A stretch of DNA of 64,000 nt from the NCBI GenBank assembly GCA_945874355.1, contig CAMCGB010000007.1, positions 60,431 to 124,430 of the forward strand, in the 5' to 3' direction. Each line of letters starts with the position of its first letter. Position 1 is the first letter of the stretch. Positions 1 through 9,031 of the stretch are shown in pieces. The translations under genes and the position numbers were made by a program. Source of the DNA: an uncultured Bacteroides sp. Lineage in GTDB: Bacteria; Bacteroidota; Bacteroidia; Bacteroidales; UBA932. The notes beneath the pieces were generated by a model, which was given only the letters and a program-made list of their open reading frames with translations, had not been told where the DNA came from and did not search any database.

Positions 1-189
1 GGCTGTGGTGACGAAGGAGTCGAAGCGAGAGCCGTTGGAGGCGTAGCTGCGGTCGAAGGCAGACCTTCCCTGGGGGAAGTATATCGACAGGGTGTCGGAA
101 TAGACTTGGGCGCGGGCGGCCGAAGAAAAAAGAAGAAAGGCGGCGAGAGCCAGAACGACTCTATGGGCGCATATCCTTCCAAATCTCAC
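1..189 (-). CDS. N-terminal fragment of a secreted protein (signal peptide, then VYSDTLSIYFPQGRSAFDRSYASNGSRFDSF), possibly OmpA-family-like; truncated by window edge
   Basis: Reverse strand from GTG at 189: MRFGRICAHRVVLALAAFLLFSSAARAQVYSDTLSIYFPQGRSAFDRSYASNGSRFDSFVTTA, open to position 1; in-frame TGA just upstream at 201-199. Confidence 0.5.
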   Translation of the reverse strand, partial: MRFGRICAHRVVLALAAFLLFSSAARAQVYSDTLSIYFPQGRSAFDRSYASNGSRFDSFVTTA

Positions 190-382
190 CCCCCCCCTTC
201 AGGCAGTCGCACACAGCGCTGCCAAGGGAGCCGAATCGGCTTCTGAGGGCATTGGGAAAGGTATTATGGCTAGTTTCTGCTTCCATTTTTTAAGTTTCGG
301 GCAGTTGTCCAAATACAAATATAGTGGATTTTTTCTTTTGATTATCAATATTTTTTGACAAATCGTTTGAAAATTTTTCAAA

Positions 383-3295
383 CTAAAATTCCATGGAGAA
401 TAGAATGCCGAAATTGTGCAGCGAAGAGTCGTAACCGAGGGCCTGGAGCTCGGGATAAAGGCTTCCGCCCTTGTAGTTGTAGCTGACGCCGAGCCTTGTC
501 GTGAACGGCAACCAGAGAAAATTTCCAAGTTTGACGCAAAAATCAGCTCCGATGCTCCAAAGTCCAGCCCTCTCGCCGCTGCGTGAAAGCAGGGTATAGT
601 CGGCGTGGGGAGTGAGTTCGAGATTGCGGATATAGGCGACGGGACCCAAAAGGGAACAATCGAGGGGAGCAAAGGGTATGGCCCAGTCCAGGCTCAGGCG
701 CAGCTTGCTGTCGTAGCGGGACAGGAAGTTTGACACGGACGAATCGAAGCCGCGGGGAGCAACAGAGGCGTAAGCCTCCCTGAGAAGGGGTCCGTCAAAG
801 GCGAACTCGCCGAGAGCCTTGAAGCGGAAGCCGTCGCACTCTCCAAAGCCGGGAGTATAGGCATATACTTGAGCGAGCATCAGCGGGGAGATGTAGCTCG
901 CGGCAAAGGGCCTGAGGGCGCAGAGCAGCTCGGCACCGGCACCCCAACGGGGATAGATGCGCGAAGAAGGAATCCTCTGCATCACATAAGCCCTCACTCC
1001 GGCGTTCAGGTGAGCCATATTGAAAACCTCTCCCCCGCGGGTGTCGTCGCGGAAAGAGTCGTTGGTAAATTGCAGATTGACAGACGGAATCACTCCCCTG
1101 CTCAGCCCTCCGGAAGAGAGGTTCAGAGGCACATAGAGTTTGATATTTCCGTTCAGCAGAGGAGCGGAAGAGAGGCCCGAGCTGAGCTGGAGGTTCCCTT
1201 TGGAGTCAGTTCCCAGCACAAGGGCCTGGGCCTGGCGGGTGTTGACATTCAAGGAAGTCTCTATGACGGGATATAAACCTGTATACGTATATTTAAGGTG
1301 AGCGGAGTGCCTCCATCCTCCGGAGACGCTGCGGGCGTTGTAGGCAATGGAGCCATAGGAGTCGGAGAGCGAACTCTGGAAAAACAGGCTGGCACCGAGC
1401 CCGAGGGACGAAGTGATGGAAAGGCCGCTGAGATTGTCTATGGCATCGTAGTCCAGGTAGAATGGAAGCCAGGAGTGCAGCTTGATCAGGTGAGCGAGCC
1501 TTCCGTACGGGGAGACTTCGGCATCAGGACTGCCTTCCTGCTGGGGCTGCACCGGTTCGGGTTCGGAGCTCTGGGAAACAAAAGGATAAACGGCTGTGCG
1601 CACAAAGGGTAGCTCTTCGTATTTAAGCGAGTCGGCAGGCGTACGGTGAAGAAGACGGCCCTGAGGGTGCAGGGAGGTATAATATAAGGTATCTGAAATG
1701 AATATATGGTCCGAGGAGCCGAAGCGGGTCGAAGTCAGGCGGGTCAGAGTGCGGCTTTCAGGGTCCAGGACATAGAATTCGTCCGTGCCGTCAAGGTCGC
1801 TCACAAAACTAAGAAGACTCCCCTCCAGAACTCTCAACTGCTTGATTTTCACTTTCTGAGGCTCAATCAGACGGCTGTTGTCAGATAGCCTTACGATGCT
1901 GAAGCCGTCCTCTCCCAGCTCGCTTGCGTACATTAGAGAGTCGGCTGTGCGCACGCACTCAATCCAGGTGCATCCCGGCCGGGAAGGATATGAGGCGAGC
2001 ACAGCTCCGTCCCCGGCAGAGAGTAGCACGGCGTTGCTCCCTCCCGTAGTGGGCAGTTCGACTGCGCAAAGCTGTCCCATACCGTCGGGCCGGGGGTTGA
2101 ACAGGCGGCTGCGGCGGGTAAGGGCGTGGCGCTTGTTGTCGGGGGTGAGGTAATGGATTTCGGACCATGAGCGGTACTCCCATCTCGGGTCGGGACGGGG
2201 CTCGCTCCAATAGACTATTCCGCTGGAAGGGTCCGTTTCGAGGGTGCTGGACTCGGAATTGAAAGGCATAAGGGGCCTTGAAGCACCGCCGGCAGAAAGC
2301 TGCACCAGCTCGCTCGGCCGGGTAAGAGAGCTTCTCAGGGCAAGGAATGAGGAGCCTTGATGTGAAAGCGTAAGACTATGATAATCTGTATAATACTTTG
2401 GATCAGGGGAAATCTGCCGGGACGGGGTATAGCCTTTTTCGAGCCTTCGGAGATGGTCCTGCTCCCAGAAAGCGGAGAGCGAGTCACAGATTTCTGTGAA
2501 AGTGTGCTTGAGATTCTTGCCGCTGACTGCCTTCACCGTGCCCGAGAGGGTCGAGAAGCCCTTGCGCTCCGCTGTCCTTTGGTACATATAGCCGAGGAAG
2601 TCACTCTGGGAGTAGAGGGCTCTGATGCCGCTCATGGCTACATATCCAGCCCTGTAATAATCAGGGGTGTAGTACTTCTGCGAGCCGTAGCGCCAGCGGT
2701 ACCAGTTGCGCGTGAGGGAATCGGCAAAGCATACCTTATAATATTCAAGGAAGTCGGCGCTCCGTCCCCTGCCGCTTCCTGTAAGAAGGGTCTCTGAAAG
2801 GACGGCATCGCCTTCCATAAAGGCCTGCTCGTTGTACAGGGCGCTCACAAGGGCTTCGCTTATGCCTCCGGTCAGAACTCCCATCCAGCGGAAAGGACGG
2901 CGGAAGCCGAAGTTGATCTGCTCCACGTGGCGCGACTCATGGATGATGAGATGGTCCCTCCAGGGCACGGCCACGGGGTTATACATATCCGGGCTGGTGT
3001 AAAGGTCCATCCTCAGGGGCGGATAGGCCACCATTCCGTTCGAAGTGCTGAGCGAGGTATGCAGCACCACCGGGAGACGGACTGAAGTCGGGGGTACATA
3101 CTTCAGAAGGGTCTGCTTCCAGTCCAGGGCAAGGGAGTCGTGCCCCTCGGGATAAATCAGTTCCAGACTGGAGTCTTTGATGGAGTTGAACCTTATCGAA
3201 GCGCTCTCGCTCCCCGTTGTATAAAATTGTGCCTGCGCCGAAAATCCTATAAATAATAGTATAAGGCAGGCCAGAAAAGGTCTCATTTTTGCCAT
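383..3295 (-). CDS. Secreted metallopeptidase-like / beta-propeller / C-terminal beta-barrel outer-membrane protein
   Basis: Signal peptide; HESRH (HExxH) with downstream MEGDAVLSE; PD40/TolB-like segments (PDPKYYTDYHSLTLSHQGSSFLALRSS, DGTDEFYVLDPESRTLTRLT); C-terminal barrel-like part ending in FSMEF. Confidence 0.65.
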   Translation of the reverse strand: MAKMRPFLACLILLFIGFSAQAQFYTTGSESASIRFNSIKDSSLELIYPEGHDSLALDWKQTLLKYVPPTSVRLPVVLHTSLSTSNGMVAYPPLRMDLYTSPDMYNPVAVPWRDHLIIHESRHVEQINFGFRRPFRWMGVLTGGISEALVSALYNEQAFMEGDAVLSETLLTGSGRGRSADFLEYYKVCFADSLTRNWYRWRYGSQKYYTPDYYRAGYVAMSGIRALYSQSDFLGYMYQRTAERKGFSTLSGTVKAVSGKNLKHTFTEICDSLSAFWEQDHLRRLEKGYTPSRQISPDPKYYTDYHSLTLSHQGSSFLALRSSLTRPSELVQLSAGGASRPLMPFNSESSTLETDPSSGIVYWSEPRPDPRWEYRSWSEIHYLTPDNKRHALTRRSRLFNPRPDGMGQLCAVELPTTGGSNAVLLSAGDGAVLASYPSRPGCTWIECVRTADSLMYASELGEDGFSIVRLSDNSRLIEPQKVKIKQLRVLEGSLLSFVSDLDGTDEFYVLDPESRTLTRLTSTRFGSSDHIFISDTLYYTSLHPQGRLLHRTPADSLKYEELPFVRTAVYPFVSQSSEPEPVQPQQEGSPDAEVSPYGRLAHLIKLHSWLPFYLDYDAIDNLSGLSITSSLGLGASLFFQSSLSDSYGSIAYNARSVSGGWRHSAHLKYTYTGLYPVIETSLNVNTRQAQALVLGTDSKGNLQLSSGLSSAPLLNGNIKLYVPLNLSSGGLSRGVIPSVNLQFTNDSFRDDTRGGEVFNMAHLNAGVRAYVMQRIPSSRIYPRWGAGAELLCALRPFAASYISPLMLAQVYAYTPGFGECDGFRFKALGEFAFDGPLLREAYASVAPRGFDSSVSNFLSRYDSKLRLSLDWAIPFAPLDCSLLGPVAYIRNLELTPHADYTLLSRSGERAGLWSIGADFCVKLGNFLWLPFTTRLGVSYNYKGGSLYPELQALGYDSSLHNFGILFSMEF

Positions 3296-3372
3296 AGGGT
3301 GCAAAGTAATGAAAATTTTTGTTATCTTGCGTTGTTTTGTTCGACAGAAGTCTAACTTTTAAAGTTCAAAAT

Positions 3373-4731
3373 ATGGCTAAAACCAAAATCAACTGGTCCA
3401 AACTCTGGAGGACCGAAGACTGGCTTGCAGTGTGGATAGGCTTTATCGTTATTGCTGTTGCCTGCGTCGCAGTTCTTGGCGGAGCGTTCGATTTCTCCGC
3501 TCTCAAATTCTCCACTTGGACCCTCGGAGAAAACCTTTCAGAGGCACAGGCCGCGAAGGTCGTACCTTTGGGAGTACAGCTTTCAGGCGGAGCTTTCTGG
3601 ATTAAGCTTGCCCTGACTTTCGCAGTTCTGGTCGTTCTGTTCACAGTCGGAGCCAAGTTGCTGGGAGAGAAGATCAAGAATTATGTCCCTGCCTTCGTTG
3701 CCCTGTTCGTGCTGGCAGTGATTGTAAGGCTTATCAGCGCTGAGTTCACCCTCAACCGCTACCTCGAGTGGGCGTTCTGGGCCTTGATTGTAGGCCTTCT
3801 GATATCCAATACTGTAGGAGTTCCGCAGTGGCTGAGACCCGCCATCAAGACTGAGTTCTACATCAAGACCGGTCTGGTGATAATGGGATTTTCAGTACTG
3901 TTCTCAAACATAGCCAAGTTCGGCCTTTACGGCCTCGGAATAGCCTGGGTCGTGACCCCCATAGTTATCCTCTTTATGTGGTGGTTCGGCACCAAGGTAT
4001 TGAAAATCAACAATAAGCCTCTTGTAATCACTATGGCTTCGGCCACCAGCGTGTGCGGTACATCAGCCGCCATCGCTACAGGCGCCGCCAGCGGATGCAA
4101 GAAGACCGACCTTACAATGGCAGTGTCCATCTCCATCATTTTCACGGTTTTGATGATGGTTTTCGAGCCTATGATCATCAAGGCCACAGGAATGAGCGCC
4201 CTGATGGGAGGTGCGCTGATCGGAGGAACTGTGGACAGCACCGGTGCAGTTGTGGTGGCAGGTACCGCCCTCGGCGAGGAGGCCCAGACAGCAGCTGTGC
4301 TCGTGAAGTCCATCCAGAACATCCTGATTGGCTTCATCGCCTTCTTCGTGGCCCTGTTCTTCGCTACCAAGGTTGAGAAGAACGGAACCCGCTCTGTGGG
4401 AGCTTCCGAAATATGGACCCGCTTCCCCAAGTTCATCATCGGTTTCTTCGTGGCTTCGCTTGTGGCCTCGTTCATCATCCAGCCTCTGTGCGGCGCTGAC
4501 GGAGTGTCGGCTGTGAACAAGTGCCTCGACCAGTATAAGAACTGGGCCTTCGTGCTGGCCTTTGTCAGCATAGGTCTGGACACCAATTTCAAGGAAATCG
4601 TCAAGCAGATGCAGGGCGGCAAGGTGCTCTGGCTCTATGTCGTGGGGCAGGTCTTCAATATAGTCCTGACCTTCGGTATGGTTTGGCTTCTGCTTTCCGG
4701 AATCCTCTTCCCCATTCCTGTGCTTGACTAG
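3373..4731 (+). CDS. YeiH-family putative sulfate exporter (multi-TM membrane protein)
   Basis: Multiple TM helices, TSVCGTSAAIATGAASGCKK and GGTVDSTGAVVVAGTALGEEA motifs; start set at ATG 3373 (MAKTKINWSK). Confidence 0.85.
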   Translation: MAKTKINWSKLWRTEDWLAVWIGFIVIAVACVAVLGGAFDFSALKFSTWTLGENLSEAQAAKVVPLGVQLSGGAFWIKLALTFAVLVVLFTVGAKLLGEKIKNYVPAFVALFVLAVIVRLISAEFTLNRYLEWAFWALIVGLLISNTVGVPQWLRPAIKTEFYIKTGLVIMGFSVLFSNIAKFGLYGLGIAWVVTPIVILFMWWFGTKVLKINNKPLVITMASATSVCGTSAAIATGAASGCKKTDLTMAVSISIIFTVLMMVFEPMIIKATGMSALMGGALIGGTVDSTGAVVVAGTALGEEAQTAAVLVKSIQNILIGFIAFFVALFFATKVEKNGTRSVGASEIWTRFPKFIIGFFVASLVASFIIQPLCGADGVSAVNKCLDQYKNWAFVLAFVSIGLDTNFKEIVKQMQGGKVLWLYVVGQVFNIVLTFGMVWLLLSGILFPIPVLD

Positions 4732-4734
4732 CAG

Positions 4735-5019
4735 ATGGACAGTAAGAAGCGGCAAAAGTTTTTCAAAGTGGTCACCCTGGTTTTCGGGGTGGCCGTTTTG
4801 GTTTGTGCTGTCTATCTGATGGTGCGTGGCGCAGGGCTTCAGGATAGCCTGGACTTTGGAGCGGGAGCATATTATTATGCCGATATTCCTGAATTCCAGA
4901 GGTTTACCGAGAAGGCTGGCTTTACTGCCGGGCTTCCTTTCTGGGTGTATGTGCTGCTGTTTCTCGCCTGGGGAGCCCTTATGTACCTGCTTTGGATATG
5001 GATTGACAAAAAGAAATAG
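4735..5019 (+). CDS. Small two-TM membrane protein of unknown function
   Basis: 94 aa, two hydrophobic helices, 3 nt after the YeiH-like stop. Confidence 0.65.
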   Translation: MDSKKRQKFFKVVTLVFGVAVLVCAVYLMVRGAGLQDSLDFGAGAYYYADIPEFQRFTEKAGFTAGLPFWVYVLLFLAWGALMYLLWIWIDKKK

Positions 5020-5021
5020 TT

Positions 5022-5615
5022 ATGGCTCAGATGCAAATAAATATGCAGTGCAGAAGCTGCTCAAAGGAATATTCGGTGCCCTTCAACGGGATTATCAATG
5101 TCGGCAGCGACCCCGAGCTGCGGGCCAGGGTTGCAAGCGGCGAGTTTTTCCTGCACGAGTGCCCCTATTGCGGAGCGAAAAACCTGATTCCGGCGCAGAA
5201 CTGCCTGTATCACGACGCCCTTAACAAGATTATGATAGTCTTCTCGCCCCTGAGCCTGAAGATGGAGGATGTACCCCAGGACTATACCTGCCGCCTGGTG
5301 GGAAGTATAGGCGAGCTGATAGAGAAGGTGAAGATATTCTCCGCTTCGCTGGACGATGTGGTGATAGAGATGTGCAAGTATGTGCTGCGCGGGGAGCTGA
5401 AAAAGGATGTGGAGCTGAAGTTCGTGGGCATTTCGGGGGCTGATTCGGAGATGACTTTCACCTATCCGCAGAACTCCCGGATGGAGATGATTGCGGTGGG
5501 CTTCAATGTATATGAGGATTGCGCGGGGATAGTAAGACGCAACCCCGAGCTGCATGAGGCCGCACGGGGTTGTGTAACTGTAGATAAGGACTGGCTTAAG
5601 AAATTCTTCGCCTAG
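5022..5615 (+). CDS. CpXC-domain protein
   Basis: N-terminal CRSC...CPYC cysteine pairs (MQCRSCSKEYSV..HECPYCGAKNLI), 197 aa, contiguous with preceding gene. Confidence 0.7.
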   Translation: MAQMQINMQCRSCSKEYSVPFNGIINVGSDPELRARVASGEFFLHECPYCGAKNLIPAQNCLYHDALNKIMIVFSPLSLKMEDVPQDYTCRLVGSIGELIEKVKIFSASLDDVVIEMCKYVLRGELKKDVELKFVGISGADSEMTFTYPQNSRMEMIAVGFNVYEDCAGIVRRNPELHEAARGCVTVDKDWLKKFFA

Positions 5616-6760
5616 AGTTTCCTTGCTCCGTCGGAGATGACCACGTCGTAAATCTTGGGCTCGTGGCCGAACTTGGCCGCGAAGCTTGAACGGGCCTCGG
5701 ATACGAAGGCGTCATAGAGGGAGTCCTTGACGAGGTTGATGGTGCATCCTCCGAAGCCTCCTCCCATAACTCGCGATCCGGTGACTTCCATCTTGCGGGC
5801 AATCTTATTGAGGAAGTCCAGCTCCTCGCAGCTTACTTCGTAGAGCCTGCTGAGCCCGAAGTGGGTCTGGTACATAAGCTCTCCGACAGTCTCATAATCA
5901 CCTCTTTCAAGGGCGTCGCACACATCCAGCACCCTCTGCACTTCACCGATCACGTACTCTGCCCTGAGGAAGTCCTCCTGAGGGATCTCTCCCCTTACCT
6001 CATCGAGCCACAAGCGGTTGCAGTCGCTGAGGAACTCTATCTCGGGGTGATTCTTCTTGATGGCAGCGGCGGCATTCTCGCAGCTCTGGCGGCGCTTGTT
6101 GTAGGCTGAAGATGCAAGTTCGTGCTTGACGCAGGAGTCGATCAGCACAAGGCGGTATCCTTCGGGGTTGAAGGGGAAGTACTTATACTCCATAGTCTTG
6201 CAGTTCAGGCGGATAAGGCTGCCCTTCTTGCCGAAGCAGGAAGCGAACTGGTCCATAATTCCGCACTTGACTCCGCAGTAGTTGTGCTCGGTGCTCTGGC
6301 CTATACGGGCGAGCTCGAACTTGTCGATGCCGTTGCCGAAAATGTCGTTCAGCGCGAAGGCGAAGCAGCTCTCGAGGGCAGCCGAAGAAGAGAGACCTGC
6401 TCCCAGAGGCACGTCACCTGCAAATACGGCGTCAAAGCCCTTTACCACTCCTCCCCTCTTGATGGTTTCGCGGCACACTCCGAAGATGTATCTTGCCCAC
6501 TGCTCCGAAGGTGCGTCTGACTCCTCCAGTCCGAATGAGCAAGATGCCTGATAATCAAGCGAATATAGATTGACTTTATCTGTTCCGTTTACCCTGATCT
6601 CGGCTACGATGCCCTTGTCTATGGCTCCGGGGAACACATATCCTCCATTGTAATCGGTGTGCTCTCCGATAAGATTGATTCTTCCGGCAGAAGCATACTG
6701 AACTCCTGACTCTGAGAAGAGGGATACGAATTTCTCGTGGATTTTTGCTGTCATTTCCAT
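5612..6760 (-). CDS. galK: Galactokinase
   Basis: GRINLIGEHTDYNGGYVFPGAI, PLGAGLSSSAALE, TGSRVMGGGFGGCTINLV signatures. Confidence 0.95.
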   Translation of the reverse strand: MEMTAKIHEKFVSLFSESGVQYASAGRINLIGEHTDYNGGYVFPGAIDKGIVAEIRVNGTDKVNLYSLDYQASCSFGLEESDAPSEQWARYIFGVCRETIKRGGVVKGFDAVFAGDVPLGAGLSSSAALESCFAFALNDIFGNGIDKFELARIGQSTEHNYCGVKCGIMDQFASCFGKKGSLIRLNCKTMEYKYFPFNPEGYRLVLIDSCVKHELASSAYNKRRQSCENAAAAIKKNHPEIEFLSDCNRLWLDEVRGEIPQEDFLRAEYVIGEVQRVLDVCDALERGDYETVGELMYQTHFGLSRLYEVSCEELDFLNKIARKMEVTGSRVMGGGFGGCTINLVKDSLYDAFVSEARSSFAAKFGHEPKIYDVVISDGARKL

Positions 6761-6812
6761 TGTTTATGTGGTTTAATAGTTTTTCTATCGAATCGTGCAA
6801 AAATAACAATTT

Positions 6813-7721
6813 TTACTGACTCTTCACACTGCCTTTTACCTCAGGAAGATAAACTTTCAGGACTATGGGCAGATGGTCGCTTACCCCGGCGTTGTAGCGG
6901 GGTCCGATGAAGGTGCGGCGGGGTTTCAATCCTCCCCATTTTTTGTCTTTTTCCAATAAATAAGGGGCGTCGAACACTTTTTCCTGCACTTCGATCTGCC
7001 CGTAGCAGAAGAAGCCGTCTATCTTTTCCCACTTGGAATTGAATTTGATAGTTCCTTGATTATCAGGGAGTTTATCCCTTTTAGTCCAGAGGTCGTCGTT
7101 AAAATCCCCTATGCACAAGACTCCCCCGCTCCCCTGCTTAAGAAGGGAGTCCGCGAGGTTTTCCATCCTTTGGAAAGCAAGGCGCCTAAGGTCGTCCTTA
7201 CCCGAGCCAAGCTTTGAAGGGTGGTGGTTTACAAGAACGCTCAGATTCTCGAAACGGGACAGGAGTATGTCCCGGGTGGAGATGACCGAGCCGAGGGAGT
7301 CGCAAAGGTGTTTTGGTTCGCTGGAGAGCAGTTTAAGACGGTCCTTGCGGTAGAGAAGGGCGCAGTCTATGCCTCTGTGGTCGGGGCTTTCGTAGTGGAC
7401 GATGCTGTATCCCGCCTTGCGAAGAAGGGTGCGGGAGAGAAGCGAAGAGAGGACGTAGCGGTTCTCCACTTCGGCAAAGCCTACTATGTCGGGAAGGGAG
7501 CCTGAGGCCCCGGAGATGTCCAGAAGGGTCTTGCAGATGGAGTTGCACTTCACTTCGAAGCGCCTGCGGTTCCATCCCGCGGGACGCGAAGCGGAGTGGT
7601 AGTCAAAGAAGTTCTCGAGGTTCCAGAAGACAACTGTAAGGGTGTCTGAGGGGGTGGAAGCTCTTGCTCCTGAGCTCAGAAGCAAGAGCAGAAGGGTAAA
7701 GAATGAGGGAAGTTTTGTCAT
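6813..7721 (-). CDS. Endonuclease/exonuclease/phosphatase family protein (secreted)
   Basis: Signal peptide; VVFWNLENFFD, VVGFAEVEN-like, CIGDFNDD, GVSDHLPIVL motifs. Confidence 0.85.
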   Translation of the reverse strand: MTKLPSFFTLLLLLLSSGARASTPSDTLTVVFWNLENFFDYHSASRPAGWNRRRFEVKCNSICKTLLDISGASGSLPDIVGFAEVENRYVLSSLLSRTLLRKAGYSIVHYESPDHRGIDCALLYRKDRLKLLSSEPKHLCDSLGSVISTRDILLSRFENLSVLVNHHPSKLGSGKDDLRRLAFQRMENLADSLLKQGSGGVLCIGDFNDDLWTKRDKLPDNQGTIKFNSKWEKIDGFFCYGQIEVQEKVFDAPYLLEKDKKWGGLKPRRTFIGPRYNAGVSDHLPIVLKVYLPEVKGSVKSQ

Positions 7722-7785
7722 ACTTTGGCTGTTTGGGTTAATGGCGCAATTTAGGAATTAATTTCAAATTCCATAGTTATTTTCG

Positions 7786-7794
7786 TAAATTTGC
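7786..7794 (+). promoter_or_regulatory. Bacteroidetes -7 element (TAAATTTGC) upstream of ychF
   Basis: TAnnTTTG match 25 nt before ATG 7819. Confidence 0.6.
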
Positions 7795-7818
7795 AGTCTG
7801 TTCTAAACCAAAGAAATT

Positions 7819-8919
7819 ATGTCTTTAAAATGTGGAATTGTAGGTCTTCCGAATGTAGGAAAATCGACTCTTTTCAACTGCATAAGCTCGGGTAAGGCCC
7901 AGAGCGCCAATTTTCCTTTCTGCACCATAGAGCCCAATCTCGGCTCGACCAATGTGCCCGACAAGAGGCTTGAGGTCCTGACGGAGATCTGCAAACCCGA
8001 GAGGACCATCCCGGCCACGGTGGACATTGTGGACATAGCCGGTCTGGTGAAGGGTGCTTCTCACGGGGAAGGTCTTGGTAATCAATTCCTTGCAAATATT
8101 CGCGAGTGCGATGCCATACTTCACGTCCTCAGGTGCTTTGACGACGGGAATGTTATTCACGTGGACGGAAGCGTGGACCCGGTAAGGGATAAGGAAGTGG
8201 TGGATATGGAGCTGCAGCTAAAGGACCTGGAGACGGTTCAATCAAGGCTCGCCAAGGCCGACAAGGCTGCAAGGGTGGGCGACAAGGAGGCGCGCAAGAG
8301 TGTGGAGCTTCTGCAGCGCTACAAGGCCGCCCTGGAGCAGGGTAAGTCGTGCCGCAGCGTGGCTCTGCTCAATGACGACGAAGTAGCCCTCGCCAGGGAT
8401 ATGTTCCTGCTGACCAATAAGCCTGTGATGTATGTGTGCAATGTGGACGACGCCGGGGCCGCTTCGGGCAACGAGTATGTCGAGAGGGTGAGGGAGGCTG
8501 TCAAGGACGAGAATGCGGAGATACTTGTAATCTCGGCCCGCACTGAGGCGGAAATCGCTGAGATTGAGGACTATGACGACCGTCAGATGTTCCTCGAGGA
8601 GATGGGTCTCAAGGAGAGCGGGGTGATAAGGCTGATTCAGAGCGCCTACCGCCTGCTGGGACTTCAGACTTTCTTTACCGCAGGAGCGGACGAGTGCAGG
8701 GCCTGGACTATACACGTGGGCGACAAGGCTCCGAAGGCCGCGGGAGTGATACATTCTGACTTCGAGAAGGGCTTCATCAGGGCTGAGGTCATCAAGTACG
8801 AGGATTTCGTTCATTATAAGACCGAAGCAGCTGTGCGCGCCGCCGGAAAGATGGGTATTGAAGGAAAGGAGTATGTGGTCTGCGACGGCGATATAATGCA
8901 TTTCCTCTTTAATGTTTAA
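7819..8919 (+). CDS. ychF: Redox-regulated ATPase YchF (Obg-family GTPase)
   Basis: MSLKCGIVGLPNVGKSTLFN, NFPFCTIEPN, C-terminal TGS/YchF domain (ECRAWTIHVGDKAPKAAGVIHSDFEKGFIRAEV). Confidence 0.97.
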   Translation: MSLKCGIVGLPNVGKSTLFNCISSGKAQSANFPFCTIEPNLGSTNVPDKRLEVLTEICKPERTIPATVDIVDIAGLVKGASHGEGLGNQFLANIRECDAILHVLRCFDDGNVIHVDGSVDPVRDKEVVDMELQLKDLETVQSRLAKADKAARVGDKEARKSVELLQRYKAALEQGKSCRSVALLNDDEVALARDMFLLTNKPVMYVCNVDDAGAASGNEYVERVREAVKDENAEILVISARTEAEIAEIEDYDDRQMFLEEMGLKESGVIRLIQSAYRLLGLQTFFTAGADECRAWTIHVGDKAPKAAGVIHSDFEKGFIRAEVIKYEDFVHYKTEAAVRAAGKMGIEGKEYVVCDGDIMHFLFNV

Positions 8920-8981
8920 GGTTATTCTGTTTATGCTCGCCGGATGGGCCGCTATAAAGCGTAGCGCGCGGAGAGATCTAA

Positions 8982-9013
8982 AAAAGGCTGGATGAGATGT
9001 CATCCAGCCTTTT
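8982..9013. terminator. Bidirectional intrinsic terminator between convergent ychF and ppiD-like gene
   Basis: Perfect 14-bp stem AAAAGGCTGGATGA-GATG-TCATCCAGCCTTTT. Confidence 0.85.
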
Positions 9014-9031
9014 ATGTGATAGAAAAATCTA

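Noticed and set aside
199-672. 157-aa minus-strand ORF
   Set aside because: Overlaps the 973-aa gene's 3' end in another frame; no signal or domain seen.
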